Source: Pseudarthrobacter equi (GTDB taxonomy: Bacteria > Actinomycetota > Actinomycetes > Actinomycetales > Micrococcaceae). Taken from it: a DNA stretch of 64,000 bases. Shown here in pieces: positions 25,170-33,845 of the stretch. Each line of letters opens with the position of its first letter. The first letter of the stretch is position 1. The stretch is from positions 3,472,001 through 3,536,000 of the forward strand of contig NZ_LT629779.1 of NCBI RefSeq assembly GCF_900105535.1. The letters run 5' to 3'. A program made the translations under genes and the position numbers. Below the pieces are notes generated by a model that was not told the DNA's origin, did no database searches, and worked only from the letters and a program-made list of their open reading frames with translations.

Positions 25170-26864
25170 TTACAGGCCCAGCCGGGCCACCGCTTCCTGC
25201 CGCATCTCCACCTTGCGGATCTTCCCCGAGACCGTCATGGGAAAGCTGCTGCGGATCTCGACGTAGCGGGGCACCTTGTAGTGGGCCAGCTGCCCGCGGC
25301 AGAAGTCGGCCACAGCCGCAGCATCCAGCGGTTCGGCGCCAGGCTTGAGGATGATGCAGGCCATCAGTTCCTCACCGTACTTTTCGTCCGGCACCCCGAT
25401 CACCTGGACGTCCTGGACCGCCGGGTGGGTGTAGAGGAACTCCTCGATTTCACGGGGGTAGATGTTCTCGCCGCCGCGGATCACCATGTCCTTGATCCGG
25501 CCCTCCACCAGCACGTAGCCGTCGGCGTCCATCCGGGCGAGGTCTCCCGTGTGCATCCAGCCCTCGGCATCGATGGCCTCCGCGGTCTTGTCCGGCTGGT
25601 TCCAGTATCCGTCCATCACCGCGTAGCCGCGCGTGCAGAGTTCGCCGATCTCCCCGTGCTCCACCACGGCGCCGGACACGGGGTCCACGATCTTGCTCTC
25701 CAGGTGCGGCATGGTCCGGCCCACCGTTTCGGTGCGGTGCTGGAGGGTGTCGCCCTTGCGCGTCATGGTGGACACCGGCGACGTCTCGGTCATGCCGTAG
25801 CAAATGGCCACGTCCGTCATGTTCATGTCCGCGATGACGTGGTTCATCACCTCGATGGGGCACAGCGAACCCGCCATCACCCCGGTGCGCAGCGTGGAGA
25901 GGTCGTACGAGGCGAAGTCGGGCAGGGCGAGCTCGGCGATGAACATGGTGGGCACACCGTACAGGGAGGTGCCGCCGAAATCCTGAACCGCCTCCAGCGC
26001 CGCCGCCGGCGAGAACCCGCGGCCGGGGATGATGGTGGCGGCGCCGTGGCTCAGGGCGTTGAGGTTGCCGATCACCATCCCGAAGCAGTGATAGAACGGC
26101 ACCGGGATCACCACACGGTCGTGCTCGGTGTAGCCCAGCAGTTCCCCGATGGCGAAGCCGTTGTTCAGGATGTTGTGGTGCGTGAGGGTGGCGCCCTTGG
26201 GGAAACCCGTGGTGCCGGAGGTGTACTGCAGGTTGATGGGATCGTGAGGGTCCAGTTCCGCCATCCGCGCCTTCAAGGCGGAGTGCCCGACGGCGTCAGC
26301 CCGCTTGAGCAGCTCGGCGTACGTCTGCTCCGCGTCGCTGAGCGGGGACACGGCGTCGTCCACGTCCCCTCCCGGGACTGCGCTTCCTCCCGGGACCGGG
26401 AGGAACACCAGTTCCCGCAGCTCCGGACAGCCGGCGAGCGCCTGCCGGGCCATGCCCACGTAATCGCTGTTGGTGTCCGAGGGCGCGGTCACGAGGGTGC
26501 GCATCCCGTTCTGCTTCACCACGAATTCAAGCTCGTGGCTGCGGTACGCCGGGTTCACGTTGACCAGGACGGCTCCCACCTTCGCGGTGGCGTACTGCAG
26601 CAGCGTCCATTCGGCGCAGTTGGGGCTCCAGATGCCCACCCGCTCCCCCTTGGCCACGCCCAGGGCGAGGAGCGCGCGGGCCAGCCGGTCGACGTCGTCG
26701 TTCATCTTGCTGTAGCTCCAGCGGCGCGCGTCGGCGCCCGGCACCGGCGCCGCCTCGATCAGGGCGTCGTGGTACGGGAACCTGGCGGCCACCCGCTCGA
26801 AGTTCGCACCAATGGTCTCCTCGAGCAGCGGAACGTCAGTGTCCCCGGCTGTGTAAGCACGCAT
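25170..26864 (-). CDS. AMP-binding fatty-acid/acyl-CoA synthetase
   Basis: A 564-residue adenylate-forming enzyme. The AMP signature YTSGTTGFPKG (214-224), YGMTETSP, HTGDLARMDADGY, GRIKDMVIRGGENIYPREIE and the C-terminal catalytic lysine in SGKIRKVEM are all present. It activates a fatty acid with ATP and loads it onto CoA (FadD group, medium- to long-chain type). The chain length cannot be set. The gene stands alone and converges on the small tail-anchored protein gene. Confidence 0.92.
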   Translation of the reverse strand: MRAYTAGDTDVPLLEETIGANFERVAARFPYHDALIEAAPVPGADARRWSYSKMNDDVDRLARALLALGVAKGERVGIWSPNCAEWTLLQYATAKVGAVLVNVNPAYRSHELEFVVKQNGMRTLVTAPSDTNSDYVGMARQALAGCPELRELVFLPVPGGSAVPGGDVDDAVSPLSDAEQTYAELLKRADAVGHSALKARMAELDPHDPINLQYTSGTTGFPKGATLTHHNILNNGFAIGELLGYTEHDRVVIPVPFYHCFGMVIGNLNALSHGAATIIPGRGFSPAAALEAVQDFGGTSLYGVPTMFIAELALPDFASYDLSTLRTGVMAGSLCPIEVMNHVIADMNMTDVAICYGMTETSPVSTMTRKGDTLQHRTETVGRTMPHLESKIVDPVSGAVVEHGEIGELCTRGYAVMDGYWNQPDKTAEAIDAEGWMHTGDLARMDADGYVLVEGRIKDMVIRGGENIYPREIEEFLYTHPAVQDVQVIGVPDEKYGEELMACIILKPGAEPLDAAAVADFCRGQLAHYKVPRYVEIRSSFPMTVSGKIRKVEMRQEAVARLGL

Positions 26865-26966
26865 GCAGGCACGCTACCAACAGGGAGGCGCCAATGACAG
26901 CATCCGGATCGCATGTCCGCCGCAACACGGCGGGAAGCGGCGCCGTCTCCCGGTATTGTGAAATCC

Positions 26967-27245
26967 ATGAGTGCACCGATCGACCTGCAGGCAACGTTCA
27001 TCCCCAACGAGGGCGAGTTCTTCCGCGTGAAGCTGGCCCTGGAAATAGCCATCGACGAGGTGGTGAACGAGCCGGGCTGCATCCGCTACGAGCTGACGGA
27101 AGCCACCGAGGAAAAGCTGGTGCTGACCGAACAGTGGGCCTCCGAGGAGGACCTGGCCAAGCATTCGAAGGGCACCGCGGTGCAGGACCTCAACGAATCG
27201 CTGAGCGCGCTGCTGGCTGAGCCCGTCAAGGTGGAACGCGTCTAG
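26967..27245 (+). CDS. antibiotic biosynthesis monooxygenase (ABM) domain protein
   Basis: A 92-residue single-domain protein of the dimeric alpha/beta-barrel ABM/YgiN family: PIDLQATFIPNEGEFFRVKL, GCIRYELTEATEEKLVLTEQWASEEDL and the helix ending KVERV. Such proteins are cofactor-free quinol or aldehyde monooxygenases, and many have no known substrate. ATG 26967 fits the family start. It is divergent from the acyl-CoA synthetase and ends at a bidirectional terminator shared with thioredoxin. Confidence 0.87.
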   Translation: MSAPIDLQATFIPNEGEFFRVKLALEIAIDEVVNEPGCIRYELTEATEEKLVLTEQWASEEDLAKHSKGTAVQDLNESLSALLAEPVKVERV

Positions 27246-27256
27246 CAGGCCTCTGA

Positions 27257-27304
27257 AACCAAAAGAGCGGGACCTCCCTGTAGGAGGTCCCGCTCTTTGG
27301 TTTT
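27257..27304. terminator. bidirectional intrinsic terminator
   Basis: A near-perfect stem, AAAGAGCGGGACCTCC with its complement around CTGTA, is flanked by A-rich sequence on the left and TTTGGTTTT on the right. It therefore works for the ABM gene (plus) and the thioredoxin gene (minus) converging on it. Confidence 0.85.
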
Positions 27305-27312
27305 GGAATTCT

Positions 27313-27735
27313 TTACAGGTCCGGGATCTGCGAGCCGTCCTGGGGGCCTGAGGGCTTGGCCGCAGCTGTTGCCTCTTCACGCTGCTTGGCCACGTGGGCG
27401 TGGACTTCCTCCATGTCCAGGGCCTTCACGGCGTCCACCACTTGCTCCAGCTGCTGGGCGTTCAGCGCACCGGGCTGGGAGAACACCAGCACCTTTTCGC
27501 GGAAGGCCATCAGGGTGGGGATAGAGGAAATGCCTGCCTCCGCCGCGAGCTGCTGCTCGGCTTCGGTGTCCACCTTGGTGAAGAGGACGTCCGGGTGCTT
27601 CTCGGAAACGGCCGAGTACGTGGGCCCGAACTGCTTGCAGGGGCCGCACCATTCTGCCCAGAAGTCGACCAGGACAATGTCGTTGCCTTCGATCGTCGAT
27701 GCGAACTGTTCACCTGTGATGTCAAGGGTAGCCAT
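27313..27735 (-). CDS. thioredoxin
   Basis: A 140-residue thioredoxin. The redox site WCGPC lies at residues 29-33, with cis-proline in SSIPTLMAF. It reduces protein disulfides in the cytosol. Compared with a standard 105-residue thioredoxin, it has about 30 extra C-terminal residues rich in Glu, Ala and Gln, seen in several actinobacterial thioredoxins. ATG 27735 was chosen because MATLDITGEQF is the family start; an upstream in-frame start would add 29 non-homologous residues. Confidence 0.93.
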   Translation of the reverse strand: MATLDITGEQFASTIEGNDIVLVDFWAEWCGPCKQFGPTYSAVSEKHPDVLFTKVDTEAEQQLAAEAGISSIPTLMAFREKVLVFSQPGALNAQQLEQVVDAVKALDMEEVHAHVAKQREEATAAAKPSGPQDGSQIPDL

Positions 27736-27882
27736 GGAACAACGGTACGCGTGATGCCGCCGCCATGCGTGGCTGTTCGCTGCACGCGTCATCGGGAATA
27801 ACCCGGCCCTGCACATGTACACGGACGCTCCGTGGGCTTAGCCTGTGGTCATCAGCCCCGCAGCGGCACCCGGGAGGGCACC

Positions 27883-28806
27883 ATGGACATCGCGGTTTCC
27901 GCGCGTTCCCTGACCAAGAGCTTTGGCCGCCGCGAAGTCCTGCACGGCGTCGACTTTGAGGTGCAGGCGGGCAGTGTTTTCGGTGTGATCGGCCCCAACG
28001 GCGCAGGCAAGACCACCACCATGCGTTGCCTCCTGGACATCATCCGGCCCAACGGCGGTGAGGTGCGGGTCCTGAGCCAGGACCCCCGGGCGGGCGGGCC
28101 GGACCTGCGCCGCCGCATCGGCTACCTCCCGGGCGAGCTCTTCCTCGAAGGCAGGGTGACGGGGCGGAAGCTGCTGTCCCACTACGAGGCGGTCAGCGGA
28201 CCGGTGCCGCCCGGCAGGATTGATGAACTCGCGGAGCGGCTGGACCTCGACCTGGACCGGCACACCCGCAAGCTGTCCAAGGGCAACAAGCAAAAACTGG
28301 GCCTGGTGCAGGCCTTCATGCACCAGCCCGAACTGCTGGTGCTGGACGAACCCACCAGCGGGCTGGACCCCCTGATCCAGCAGGAGTTCCACGCCATGCT
28401 GCGCGAGGCCCGCCACAACGGCCAGACCATTTTCCTCAGCTCCCACGTCCTCAGCGAGATCCAGCAGACCGCTGACACGGTGGCCATCCTCCGCGACGGC
28501 CGCATCATCGCCGTCGAATCCGTGACGGGGCTGCGGGAGAGCGCGGTGCGGCACCTCCGCTTCACGGCCTCCCACGCGGCGGCGTCCGACGCCGTTGCGC
28601 TGCTCACAGCGGTACCAGGCATCGGAAACATCGAGGTGCTGGAGTCCAACGGCGGGGTCACCCTGTCCGCGGTCCTCGAGGGCGCCATCCAGCCACTGCT
28701 CCATGCGTTGGGACGGCTTGAACTGACCGACCTTGTGCTGGAGGAGCCAGACCTTGAGGAGTCCGTGCTGAAGATGTACGCCATGCCACGGAAGGAAGTC
28801 CGGTGA
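27883..28806 (+). CDS. ABC transporter ATP-binding subunit
   Basis: A 307-residue ATPase of the CcmA/DrrA export type. Walker A is GPNGAGKTT (37-45), Walker B LLVLDEPTSGLDP (151-163), and the switch His is in LSSHVLSE. The signature motif is LSKGN (131-135) instead of LSGGQ, a variant found in some exporters of this family. A C-terminal extension of about 90 residues is present. GGGAGGGCACC supports ATG 27883. It overlaps the permease gene by one base (TGATG), and together they form an exporter of unknown substrate. Confidence 0.92.
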   Translation: MDIAVSARSLTKSFGRREVLHGVDFEVQAGSVFGVIGPNGAGKTTTMRCLLDIIRPNGGEVRVLSQDPRAGGPDLRRRIGYLPGELFLEGRVTGRKLLSHYEAVSGPVPPGRIDELAERLDLDLDRHTRKLSKGNKQKLGLVQAFMHQPELLVLDEPTSGLDPLIQQEFHAMLREARHNGQTIFLSSHVLSEIQQTADTVAILRDGRIIAVESVTGLRESAVRHLRFTASHAAASDAVALLTAVPGIGNIEVLESNGGVTLSAVLEGAIQPLLHALGRLELTDLVLEEPDLEESVLKMYAMPRKEVR

Positions 28807-29615
28807 TGCATCCCGCGGGTACCAGGCTTCCGCTGTTCCGGCGGGCCTTCTTCGACTCGTGGCGCTCCACGCTTGCCTGGGCGGCCGGACTCGCTGCGGC
28901 GGCGTTCCTGTACCTCCCGCTGTACCCCTCCATCGGCGGCAGCGACCAGATGCAGGAAATGATCAACGCCCTGCCGGCGGAGATGACCCGCGCACTGAAC
29001 TACGACCAGATCGCCTCCGGACCCGGCTACACGCAGGCCACTTTGTTCGGGCTGATCGGTTTCCTCCTCATGAGCATCGCCACCGTGGCCTGGGGCGCTG
29101 CTGCCGTGGGCGGCGATGAGGAGTCAGGACAGCTTGAACTGACGCTGGCCCATGGCGTGCGGCGGGTGCAGGTAGTCCTGGAACGCGCACTGGCGCTGCT
29201 GTTGCGGGTGCTGGTGCTGGCCGGCCTGGCTTTCGTCATCGTCACCCTGCTGAACGGCCCATCGCAACTGGATATCGACCCCGCCAACCTATTCGGCGCC
29301 GTGGTGCTGTTCGCCGGGCTTGGCCTGCTCACGGGGACCTCGGCGCTGTTCGTGGGCGCAGCGACCGGACGCCGCACGTACGGGCTCGCGGCAGGAGCGG
29401 CGGTGGCGGTGCTCGGCTACGTCTTCAACGCCGTCGGCCGGCAAAGCCCGGACGTGGAGTGGCTGCTCAAGGTCAGCCCCTACCACTGGGCCTACGGCAA
29501 CTCCCCCATGGTCAACGGGGCCGACTGGGCTGCTGCCGGATGGCTCTGGGGCATCTCCGCGGCACTGGTGGTGCTGGCCGCCGTCGCGCTTGAACAACGC
29601 GACGTCGGCGCGTAG
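28806..29615 (+). CDS. ABC-2 type permease
   Basis: A 269-residue integral membrane protein with about six hydrophobic segments. After the first helix comes an extracytoplasmic loop (YPSIGGSDQMQEMINALP); a cytosolic coupling region (VGGDEESGQLELTLAHGVRR) lies near residue 105. This layout matches ABC-2 permeases that work with DrrA-like ATPases. The start may be GTG 28803 or ATG 28806; the ATG has the better spacing from GGAAG. The pair probably exports a lipid, peptide or drug. Confidence 0.88.
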   Translation: MHPAGTRLPLFRRAFFDSWRSTLAWAAGLAAAAFLYLPLYPSIGGSDQMQEMINALPAEMTRALNYDQIASGPGYTQATLFGLIGFLLMSIATVAWGAAAVGGDEESGQLELTLAHGVRRVQVVLERALALLLRVLVLAGLAFVIVTLLNGPSQLDIDPANLFGAVVLFAGLGLLTGTSALFVGAATGRRTYGLAAGAAVAVLGYVFNAVGRQSPDVEWLLKVSPYHWAYGNSPMVNGADWAAAGWLWGISAALVVLAAVALEQRDVGA

Positions 29616-29692
29616 CCGGCACCGCTGGTTCAGAAGCCGTCACGGGTAGCGCTCAGGGCAGGCATTTGGAACCCGGCGTTTGGGGCTACGCG

Positions 29693-30238
29693 TTACGGCC
29701 AGGTGTGCGGAGCCGGCGTGCGGCTTCCGGGCAACTGGCTGGATTCACGCCATTCATGAATCCACTCGGGCAGAACCAGGTCCGCGGGCGGCTGGCCGAA
29801 CTCGCGGAGAATCTCCTCCTGGCTGACCGGACCGGACCTGCTGACCAGGCGGGTGGCGATGTAGGCACGCGCGTAGATTTCGCCGTCGGCCACCATCCGC
29901 TGTTCGAAGAAGATGGCCTTGGTGTCCAGCCCGATAATCCGGGTCTCGATGGTGTACTGCTGCCAGAGCTGCAGGGACTTGCGGAAGGCGATGGTCTCGG
30001 CCGCCACCACAGGGCTCCAGCCACGCCGCCGCATCCGCGTCCACACGCCGCTCCGCACCATCAGGTCGAACCGGCCCAGGTCCATTAGGGACAGGTACAT
30101 GCCGTTGTTGACGTGCATGGCGATATCGATGTCCGTGGGCAGGACCCGCAGCGGCAGGGAAGCACTGTCCCATACGGTGAGCGGACGGCGGCGGGCTGAA
30201 CGGAACAGCAGGAGCAGGGTCCTCAGGAGAAGGTGCAT
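29693..30238 (-). CDS. acyl-CoA thioesterase-like hotdog protein
   Basis: A 181-residue protein with one hotdog domain. PTDIDIAMHVNNGMYLSLMD followed by LGRFDLMVRSG is the signature of the thioesterase/Them6-like group, with the active-site region around HVNN. The N-terminus is hydrophobic and basic (MHLLLRTLLLLFRSARRR) and may be a membrane-associating helix. It likely hydrolyses acyl-CoA thioesters. It is divergent from the potassium channel gene; no clear Shine-Dalgarno precedes ATG 30238. Confidence 0.85.
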   Translation of the reverse strand: MHLLLRTLLLLFRSARRRPLTVWDSASLPLRVLPTDIDIAMHVNNGMYLSLMDLGRFDLMVRSGVWTRMRRRGWSPVVAAETIAFRKSLQLWQQYTIETRIIGLDTKAIFFEQRMVADGEIYARAYIATRLVSRSGPVSQEEILREFGQPPADLVLPEWIHEWRESSQLPGSRTPAPHTWP

Positions 30239-30323
30239 GACTCGATGTTACCCGCTGGTAACTTTGCGGTGGCGGGCCAGTGTGGAGGTCCCTGACGCCG
30301 GCTGTCCACGTAGGATTTCCAGC

Positions 30324-31058
30324 ATGACGCACCAACGCTACCGGGACCTGGCCGAATGGCCGCTGATGGGCACGGCGCTCATCTTCCTGGCAGCCTACGC
30401 GTGGCAGGTGATCGGACGCCTTGAAGACAGCGGCGCGAGCTGGCTGGAAGCTGTCATGTGGGCCACCTGGATAGTGTTTGCCGTCGACTATGCGGCCAAC
30501 CTGTGGCTGGCACCCCGCCGGTGGGACTGGTTCGTCCGCAACCTCCACGAACTGCTCATCGTGGCCCTTCCGTTCTTCCGCCCCCTGCGCCTGCTCCGGC
30601 TGGTTACGCTGCTGTCCGTGCTCCACCGGACCGTGGGCGAGACCCTGCGAGGACGCGTAGTTACTTACGTGGCCGGTTCCGCGGGAATGCTCATCTTCGT
30701 GGGTGCGCTCGCCGTCCTGGATGTGGAGCAGTCCGCACCGGACGCCAAGATTGTCACCTTCGGAGACGCCCTCTGGTGGGCCATCACCACCATCACCACC
30801 GTGGGCTACGGCGACCTCTACCCGGTGACACCGATCGGCCGGATGGTGGCGGCAGCACTGATGATGAGTGGGATTGCAGTGCTCGGCGTGGTCACCGCAT
30901 CGATTGCTTCGTGGCTGGTGCAGCGGGTGGAGGACACGGCGGAGTCAGTGGCCGAGGCCGTCGAAGAACCCGTCCGCGCCGAGGTTGCGGAGCTGGTGGC
31001 CGAGATCTCCGCACTCCGCCGCGAGATCGCTGAACTGAAGGAAAACCGGACCCTCTGA
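30324..31058 (+). CDS. voltage-gated-like potassium channel
   Basis: A 244-residue six-segment channel subunit. A short S4-like helix holds arginines in FRPLRLLRLV (85-94), and the selectivity filter is TVGYGD (159-164) after the pore helix WWAITTITT. A C-terminal coiled coil (about 205-244, heptad-like VAELVAEISALRREIAELK) probably assembles the tetramer. AGGA before ATG 30324 supports the start. It forms a K+ pore in the plasma membrane; voltage gating is likely but the sensor is short in charges. Confidence 0.92.
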   Translation: MTHQRYRDLAEWPLMGTALIFLAAYAWQVIGRLEDSGASWLEAVMWATWIVFAVDYAANLWLAPRRWDWFVRNLHELLIVALPFFRPLRLLRLVTLLSVLHRTVGETLRGRVVTYVAGSAGMLIFVGALAVLDVEQSAPDAKIVTFGDALWWAITTITTVGYGDLYPVTPIGRMVAAALMMSGIAVLGVVTASIASWLVQRVEDTAESVAEAVEEPVRAEVAELVAEISALRREIAELKENRTL

Positions 31059-31405
31059 ACGGTGCCCGCAGGTATGCGGCAGCCGGTTCCTGAGTACGCG
31101 GGCCGGCGGCGGCCAAGTAGCGGGCTGGAAAAGTCGGGTAATTCCTACTGATGCCGGGCTGTTCCCCGGCTTCCTAGACTCGGGATTCCAAGGACAGCAC
31201 CACGCACCGGCAGTTCCCCGGGTTTGCTCCCCGGGCCCTCCGCCGCCATAAGGAGCCCCCCGCATTTTCTGGGTATGCGGCCGGCCTCATCGCACGCACC
31301 GCGCGGCCCCCGCTATGGGCGGCCACGCCGCGTCAGATCTTAATTCTTCCTGCCGAAGCCGGCTTTTTGTGCCCGGGCGGCGGGAGCGCACCCGGATGGG
31401 CCACC
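31059..31405. other. long untranslated region upstream of the LysM protein gene
   Basis: About 350 bases without a supportable gene. It contains GC-rich inverted repeats, such as CCCGGG pairs around 31216-31236 and AGCCGGCT near 31359, and an AT patch (CAGATCTTAATTCTT at 31334-31348). A structured leader or riboswitch is conceivable, because genes for LysM and other wall proteins in actinobacteria often have one, but I could not match the ydaO-type c-di-AMP consensus. Confidence 0.35.
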
Positions 31406-32419
31406 ATGAACCAGCCATACGTCACCACCGATCCCAGCAGCAGAAGCTTCGCCACCGACGAACCCCGCGACACCATCACGCCCGGCCGCCCGGCTATCAG
31501 CAACAGGCTCTGGGCCGGGATGGCAACTGCGGCAGTAGTGGCGGCCGTGGGGGTAGGAGCCTTAGCAGGCCCGTCCACCCCGATCGCAAGTTCGCCAAAC
31601 CAGGGCACGACGACGGCAGGCCAGGTTGCCAATGCCGCACCTGCAGCGCAACCCGCCGCTGCCGGGGACGCCCCGCCCGCTTCAGCCGCTTCTGCGGGGC
31701 AGGTTTCCGCGGCTCCGGCGCCGGCACCCCCGGCCGAGGCTGCCGCGGCACCGGCCACCGCACCCGATCCGGCCCCCCCGCCGGCTCCGCAGCCCGCACC
31801 TGCCCCTGCACCGGCACCTGCGGCCGATTCCAACCGGTACACGGTGGTGGCGGGCGATACCGTCGGCGCCATTGCCGGCAGGTACGGCGTCGACATGAAC
31901 GCCATGCTGGCGGCCAACGGGCTGGGTGCCTACAGCATCATCGTTCCCGGGCAGGTCCTCGTGTTGACCGGTCCTGCGGTAAACGTGCCCGCGGCTGCTC
32001 CCGCGGCCATCCCTGCAGCAGCCCCGGCACCCGTCGCCGCTGCACCGGCGCCAGCACCCGTGGCCGCACCCGTTGCGCCGGCTGCCCCTGCCGTACGCAC
32101 CATCTATGTTGCCGGCGCCGGCGGCCAGTCGATGGTGGATGCCTGCATCGGCCCCATTCACTACACCCCGAACGACGGCTACTCGCTCTTTATCACCGAG
32201 CACGACTTCTGCGGCGGCTGGGCCCGGTTCTCCGGCATCGGCGTCGGCGAGACCGTGAGCATCCCGGGCTACGGGACGTACAAGGTGACCGGCCGGGGCC
32301 AGGTCCCCAACCCCGGTACAACCAATGACGTCATCGCCGTATTCGGCGGCTTCCCCCGGGCCATCCTGCAGACCTGCATTCCGGGGACCACCCAGATGTT
32401 GGTGATCGCGCTGAACTGA
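31406..32419 (+). CDS. LysM protein with sortase-like C-terminal domain
   Basis: A 337-residue exported protein. An N-terminal membrane segment (about 36-54) is followed by an Ala/Pro-rich linker (60-142), one LysM peptidoglycan-binding domain (143-188, NRYTVVAGDTVGAIAGRYGV), a second Ala/Pro linker, and a C-terminal domain (232-337). The last resembles a sortase barrel: His266 in FITEHDFCGG, a GETVSI strand and Cys324 in ILQTC. The usual catalytic Arg near the end is not seen (GTTQMLVIALN). It is probably anchored at the membrane and bound to the wall. ATG 31406 has GGGCCACC upstream. Confidence 0.82.
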   Translation: MNQPYVTTDPSSRSFATDEPRDTITPGRPAISNRLWAGMATAAVVAAVGVGALAGPSTPIASSPNQGTTTAGQVANAAPAAQPAAAGDAPPASAASAGQVSAAPAPAPPAEAAAAPATAPDPAPPPAPQPAPAPAPAPAADSNRYTVVAGDTVGAIAGRYGVDMNAMLAANGLGAYSIIVPGQVLVLTGPAVNVPAAAPAAIPAAAPAPVAAAPAPAPVAAPVAPAAPAVRTIYVAGAGGQSMVDACIGPIHYTPNDGYSLFITEHDFCGGWARFSGIGVGETVSIPGYGTYKVTGRGQVPNPGTTNDVIAVFGGFPRAILQTCIPGTTQMLVIALN

Positions 32420-32455
32420 CGGACTGTCAGCCCACCCGAACCCGTTTCTCAGAAG

Positions 32456-32500
32456 CTTGTCCGCGGGTCCGAACCTTGAGGGTAAGGATCCGCGGACAAG
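32456..32500. terminator. hairpin between convergent LysM and CBS genes
   Basis: Exact 11-base arms (CTTGTCCGCGG at 32456-32466 and its complement at 32490-32500) enclose a 23-base loop that can pair partly with itself. There is no T-run, so it may be a weak bidirectional terminator or an mRNA-stabilising stem. Confidence 0.5.
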
Positions 32501-32520
32501 GCCATGACCTGGGACGCCGG

Positions 32521-32946
32521 CTACACCCCGTGGCGCTCCGAAATGTGTTCCACCAGTTCGCCTACGCGGTGTTCGGAGTAGTTGCGGGCAATGTCGCCCT
32601 GGCTGATGATGCCGACGAGTTTATGGTCGGCGATCACGGGAAGCCTGCGGATCTGGTGCTTTTCCATCATGTCGATGGCAGCATCAACGTTGGCGTCGGC
32701 GTCGATCCAGTGCGGCGTACCGGAGGCGAGCTCGCGGGCCATCACCCGCCCCGGGTCGCGGCCGGCGGCAACGCACTTGAGCACGATATCGCGGTCGGTG
32801 ATCATGCCTTTCAGCTTGCCGTCGTCTCCACAGATGGGCAGCGAACCGCAGTCCATGTCCCGCATTGTCCGGGCAGCTTCCACGAGGGACTCATTTTCCT
32901 TGATACATCGCGCATCAGTGGTCATGAATTCGCGTACAGCACTCAT
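32521..32946 (-). CDS. tandem CBS-domain protein
   Basis: A 141-residue protein consisting of two CBS motifs: MTTDARCIKENESLVEAART with GMITDRDIVLK, then WIDADANVDAAIDMMEK with GIISQGDIA. It folds as a Bateman module that senses adenine nucleotides. A strong GGAGG precedes ATG 32946. Stand-alone CBS proteins of this type are often stress- or hypoxia-linked in actinobacteria, but no target is evident here. Confidence 0.92.
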   Translation of the reverse strand: MSAVREFMTTDARCIKENESLVEAARTMRDMDCGSLPICGDDGKLKGMITDRDIVLKCVAAGRDPGRVMARELASGTPHWIDADANVDAAIDMMEKHQIRRLPVIADHKLVGIISQGDIARNYSEHRVGELVEHISERHGV

Positions 32947-33100
32947 TGAATCCTCCTTCATCGATGGAATATCGACGCAGGGCATCGGGGCACGTGCGCC
33001 GATGGTGCCAGATTACGCCCGGTCCAACACGGATGTCGACGGCGGGCTGCCGCGGCGGATCAGGCGGGAGCTGAAGCGGGGGAAGGTGCCCCGGGGAACG

Positions 33101-33135
33101 AAAAAACCTCCGGAACCTGTTGGTTCCGGAGGTTT
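33101..33135 (-). terminator. intrinsic terminator after tRNA-Tyr
   Basis: Exact 14-base arms (33104-33117 and 33122-33135, AAACCTCCGGAACC with its complement) and a TGTT loop. On the minus strand the stem runs into a T6 tract. It lies nine bases beyond the tRNA 3' end. Confidence 0.88.
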
Positions 33136-33144
33136 CCCCTTGGG

Positions 33145-33226
33145 TGGCAGATGAGGGATTCGAACCCCCGTAGGCGTTGCCAGCTGATTTACAGTCAGCC
33201 CCCTTTGGCCGCTCGGGTAATCTGCC
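33145..33226 (-). tRNA. tRNA-Tyr (GTA)
   Basis: An 82-base class II tRNA. Acceptor stem GGCAGAT/ATCTGCC; anticodon stem CTGA/TCAG around CTGTAAA, anticodon GTA; a long variable arm; T-loop TTCGAAT. CCA is not encoded. Its own terminator follows, and it is transcribed as a single gene. Confidence 0.95.
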
Positions 33227-33405
33227 GAACTTCATAAGAAGACCCTGGCTACAGTCTGTGAAACACACCTTTTCTGTTTCCAGTCCGGTCCGTTCCGCTT
33301 CCAGTAACCGCGGGCAAGACAACTTTACAGAACTTCCGCCCAAGAATCGAATCGGGTGGCCCGATGCCCTGAAAAGCCCGGAACGGCGGGGGAAAGGGGG
33401 TCGCT

Positions 33406-33660
33406 TCAGGCCTCGCCAGCAATCCTTCCGGCCAGCCTGGCCTCAAACTTGATGGCCTGCTCCTCGGTGATCTGGTTCAGCTGCACGGCCCGCAACAGGT
33501 CCTCGCTGACTCCTGCCATGCGGGAGGATGCGTCAGCCACCGGACTGAAGACGATGGACGCCGCAACAGCTGCTGCCGCCACGGACGTTGCTGCCGTTGC
33601 CACTGCTCCTGCAGCCGCCGAAGTGGTCCGGGTGACGTAACTGACGGCCTTGCGGTGCAT
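33406..33660 (-). CDS. small Ala-rich hypothetical protein with membrane/export segment
   Basis: An 84-residue protein I do not recognise. A basic start (MHRKAVSYVTR) is followed by a 25-residue Ala/Val stretch (16-38) that could be a signal or a transmembrane helix, and a polar helix with SEDLLRAVQLNQITEEQAIK and EARLAGRI. GAAGGGAACCACC precedes ATG 33660. It may be an exported small protein; the 180 bases between it and tRNA-Tyr hold nothing recognisable. Confidence 0.55.
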   Translation of the reverse strand: MHRKAVSYVTRTTSAAAGAVATAATSVAAAAVAASIVFSPVADASSRMAGVSEDLLRAVQLNQITEEQAIKFEARLAGRIAGEA

Positions 33661-33845
33661 GGTGGTTCCCTTCGCGACTTTCCAACACGTACAACTGTTC
33701 CCACCCCGCCTTCGTTCCCTCCGGGTGTCCGCTGAGAGGGAACTGTGAATCTTCGGCCCTCCGGTGGGAAGCAACCGTACTAGTCTGGAATGCAGTGAAT
33801 AGTGCCCTGTCCGCGGACGGGGCTCCAGCCGGAATAAGGAGAGTC

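Noticed and set aside
31059..31405. c-di-AMP (ydaO) riboswitch before the LysM gene
   Set aside because: The conserved core elements of that class could not be found by eye; only generic hairpins are visible.
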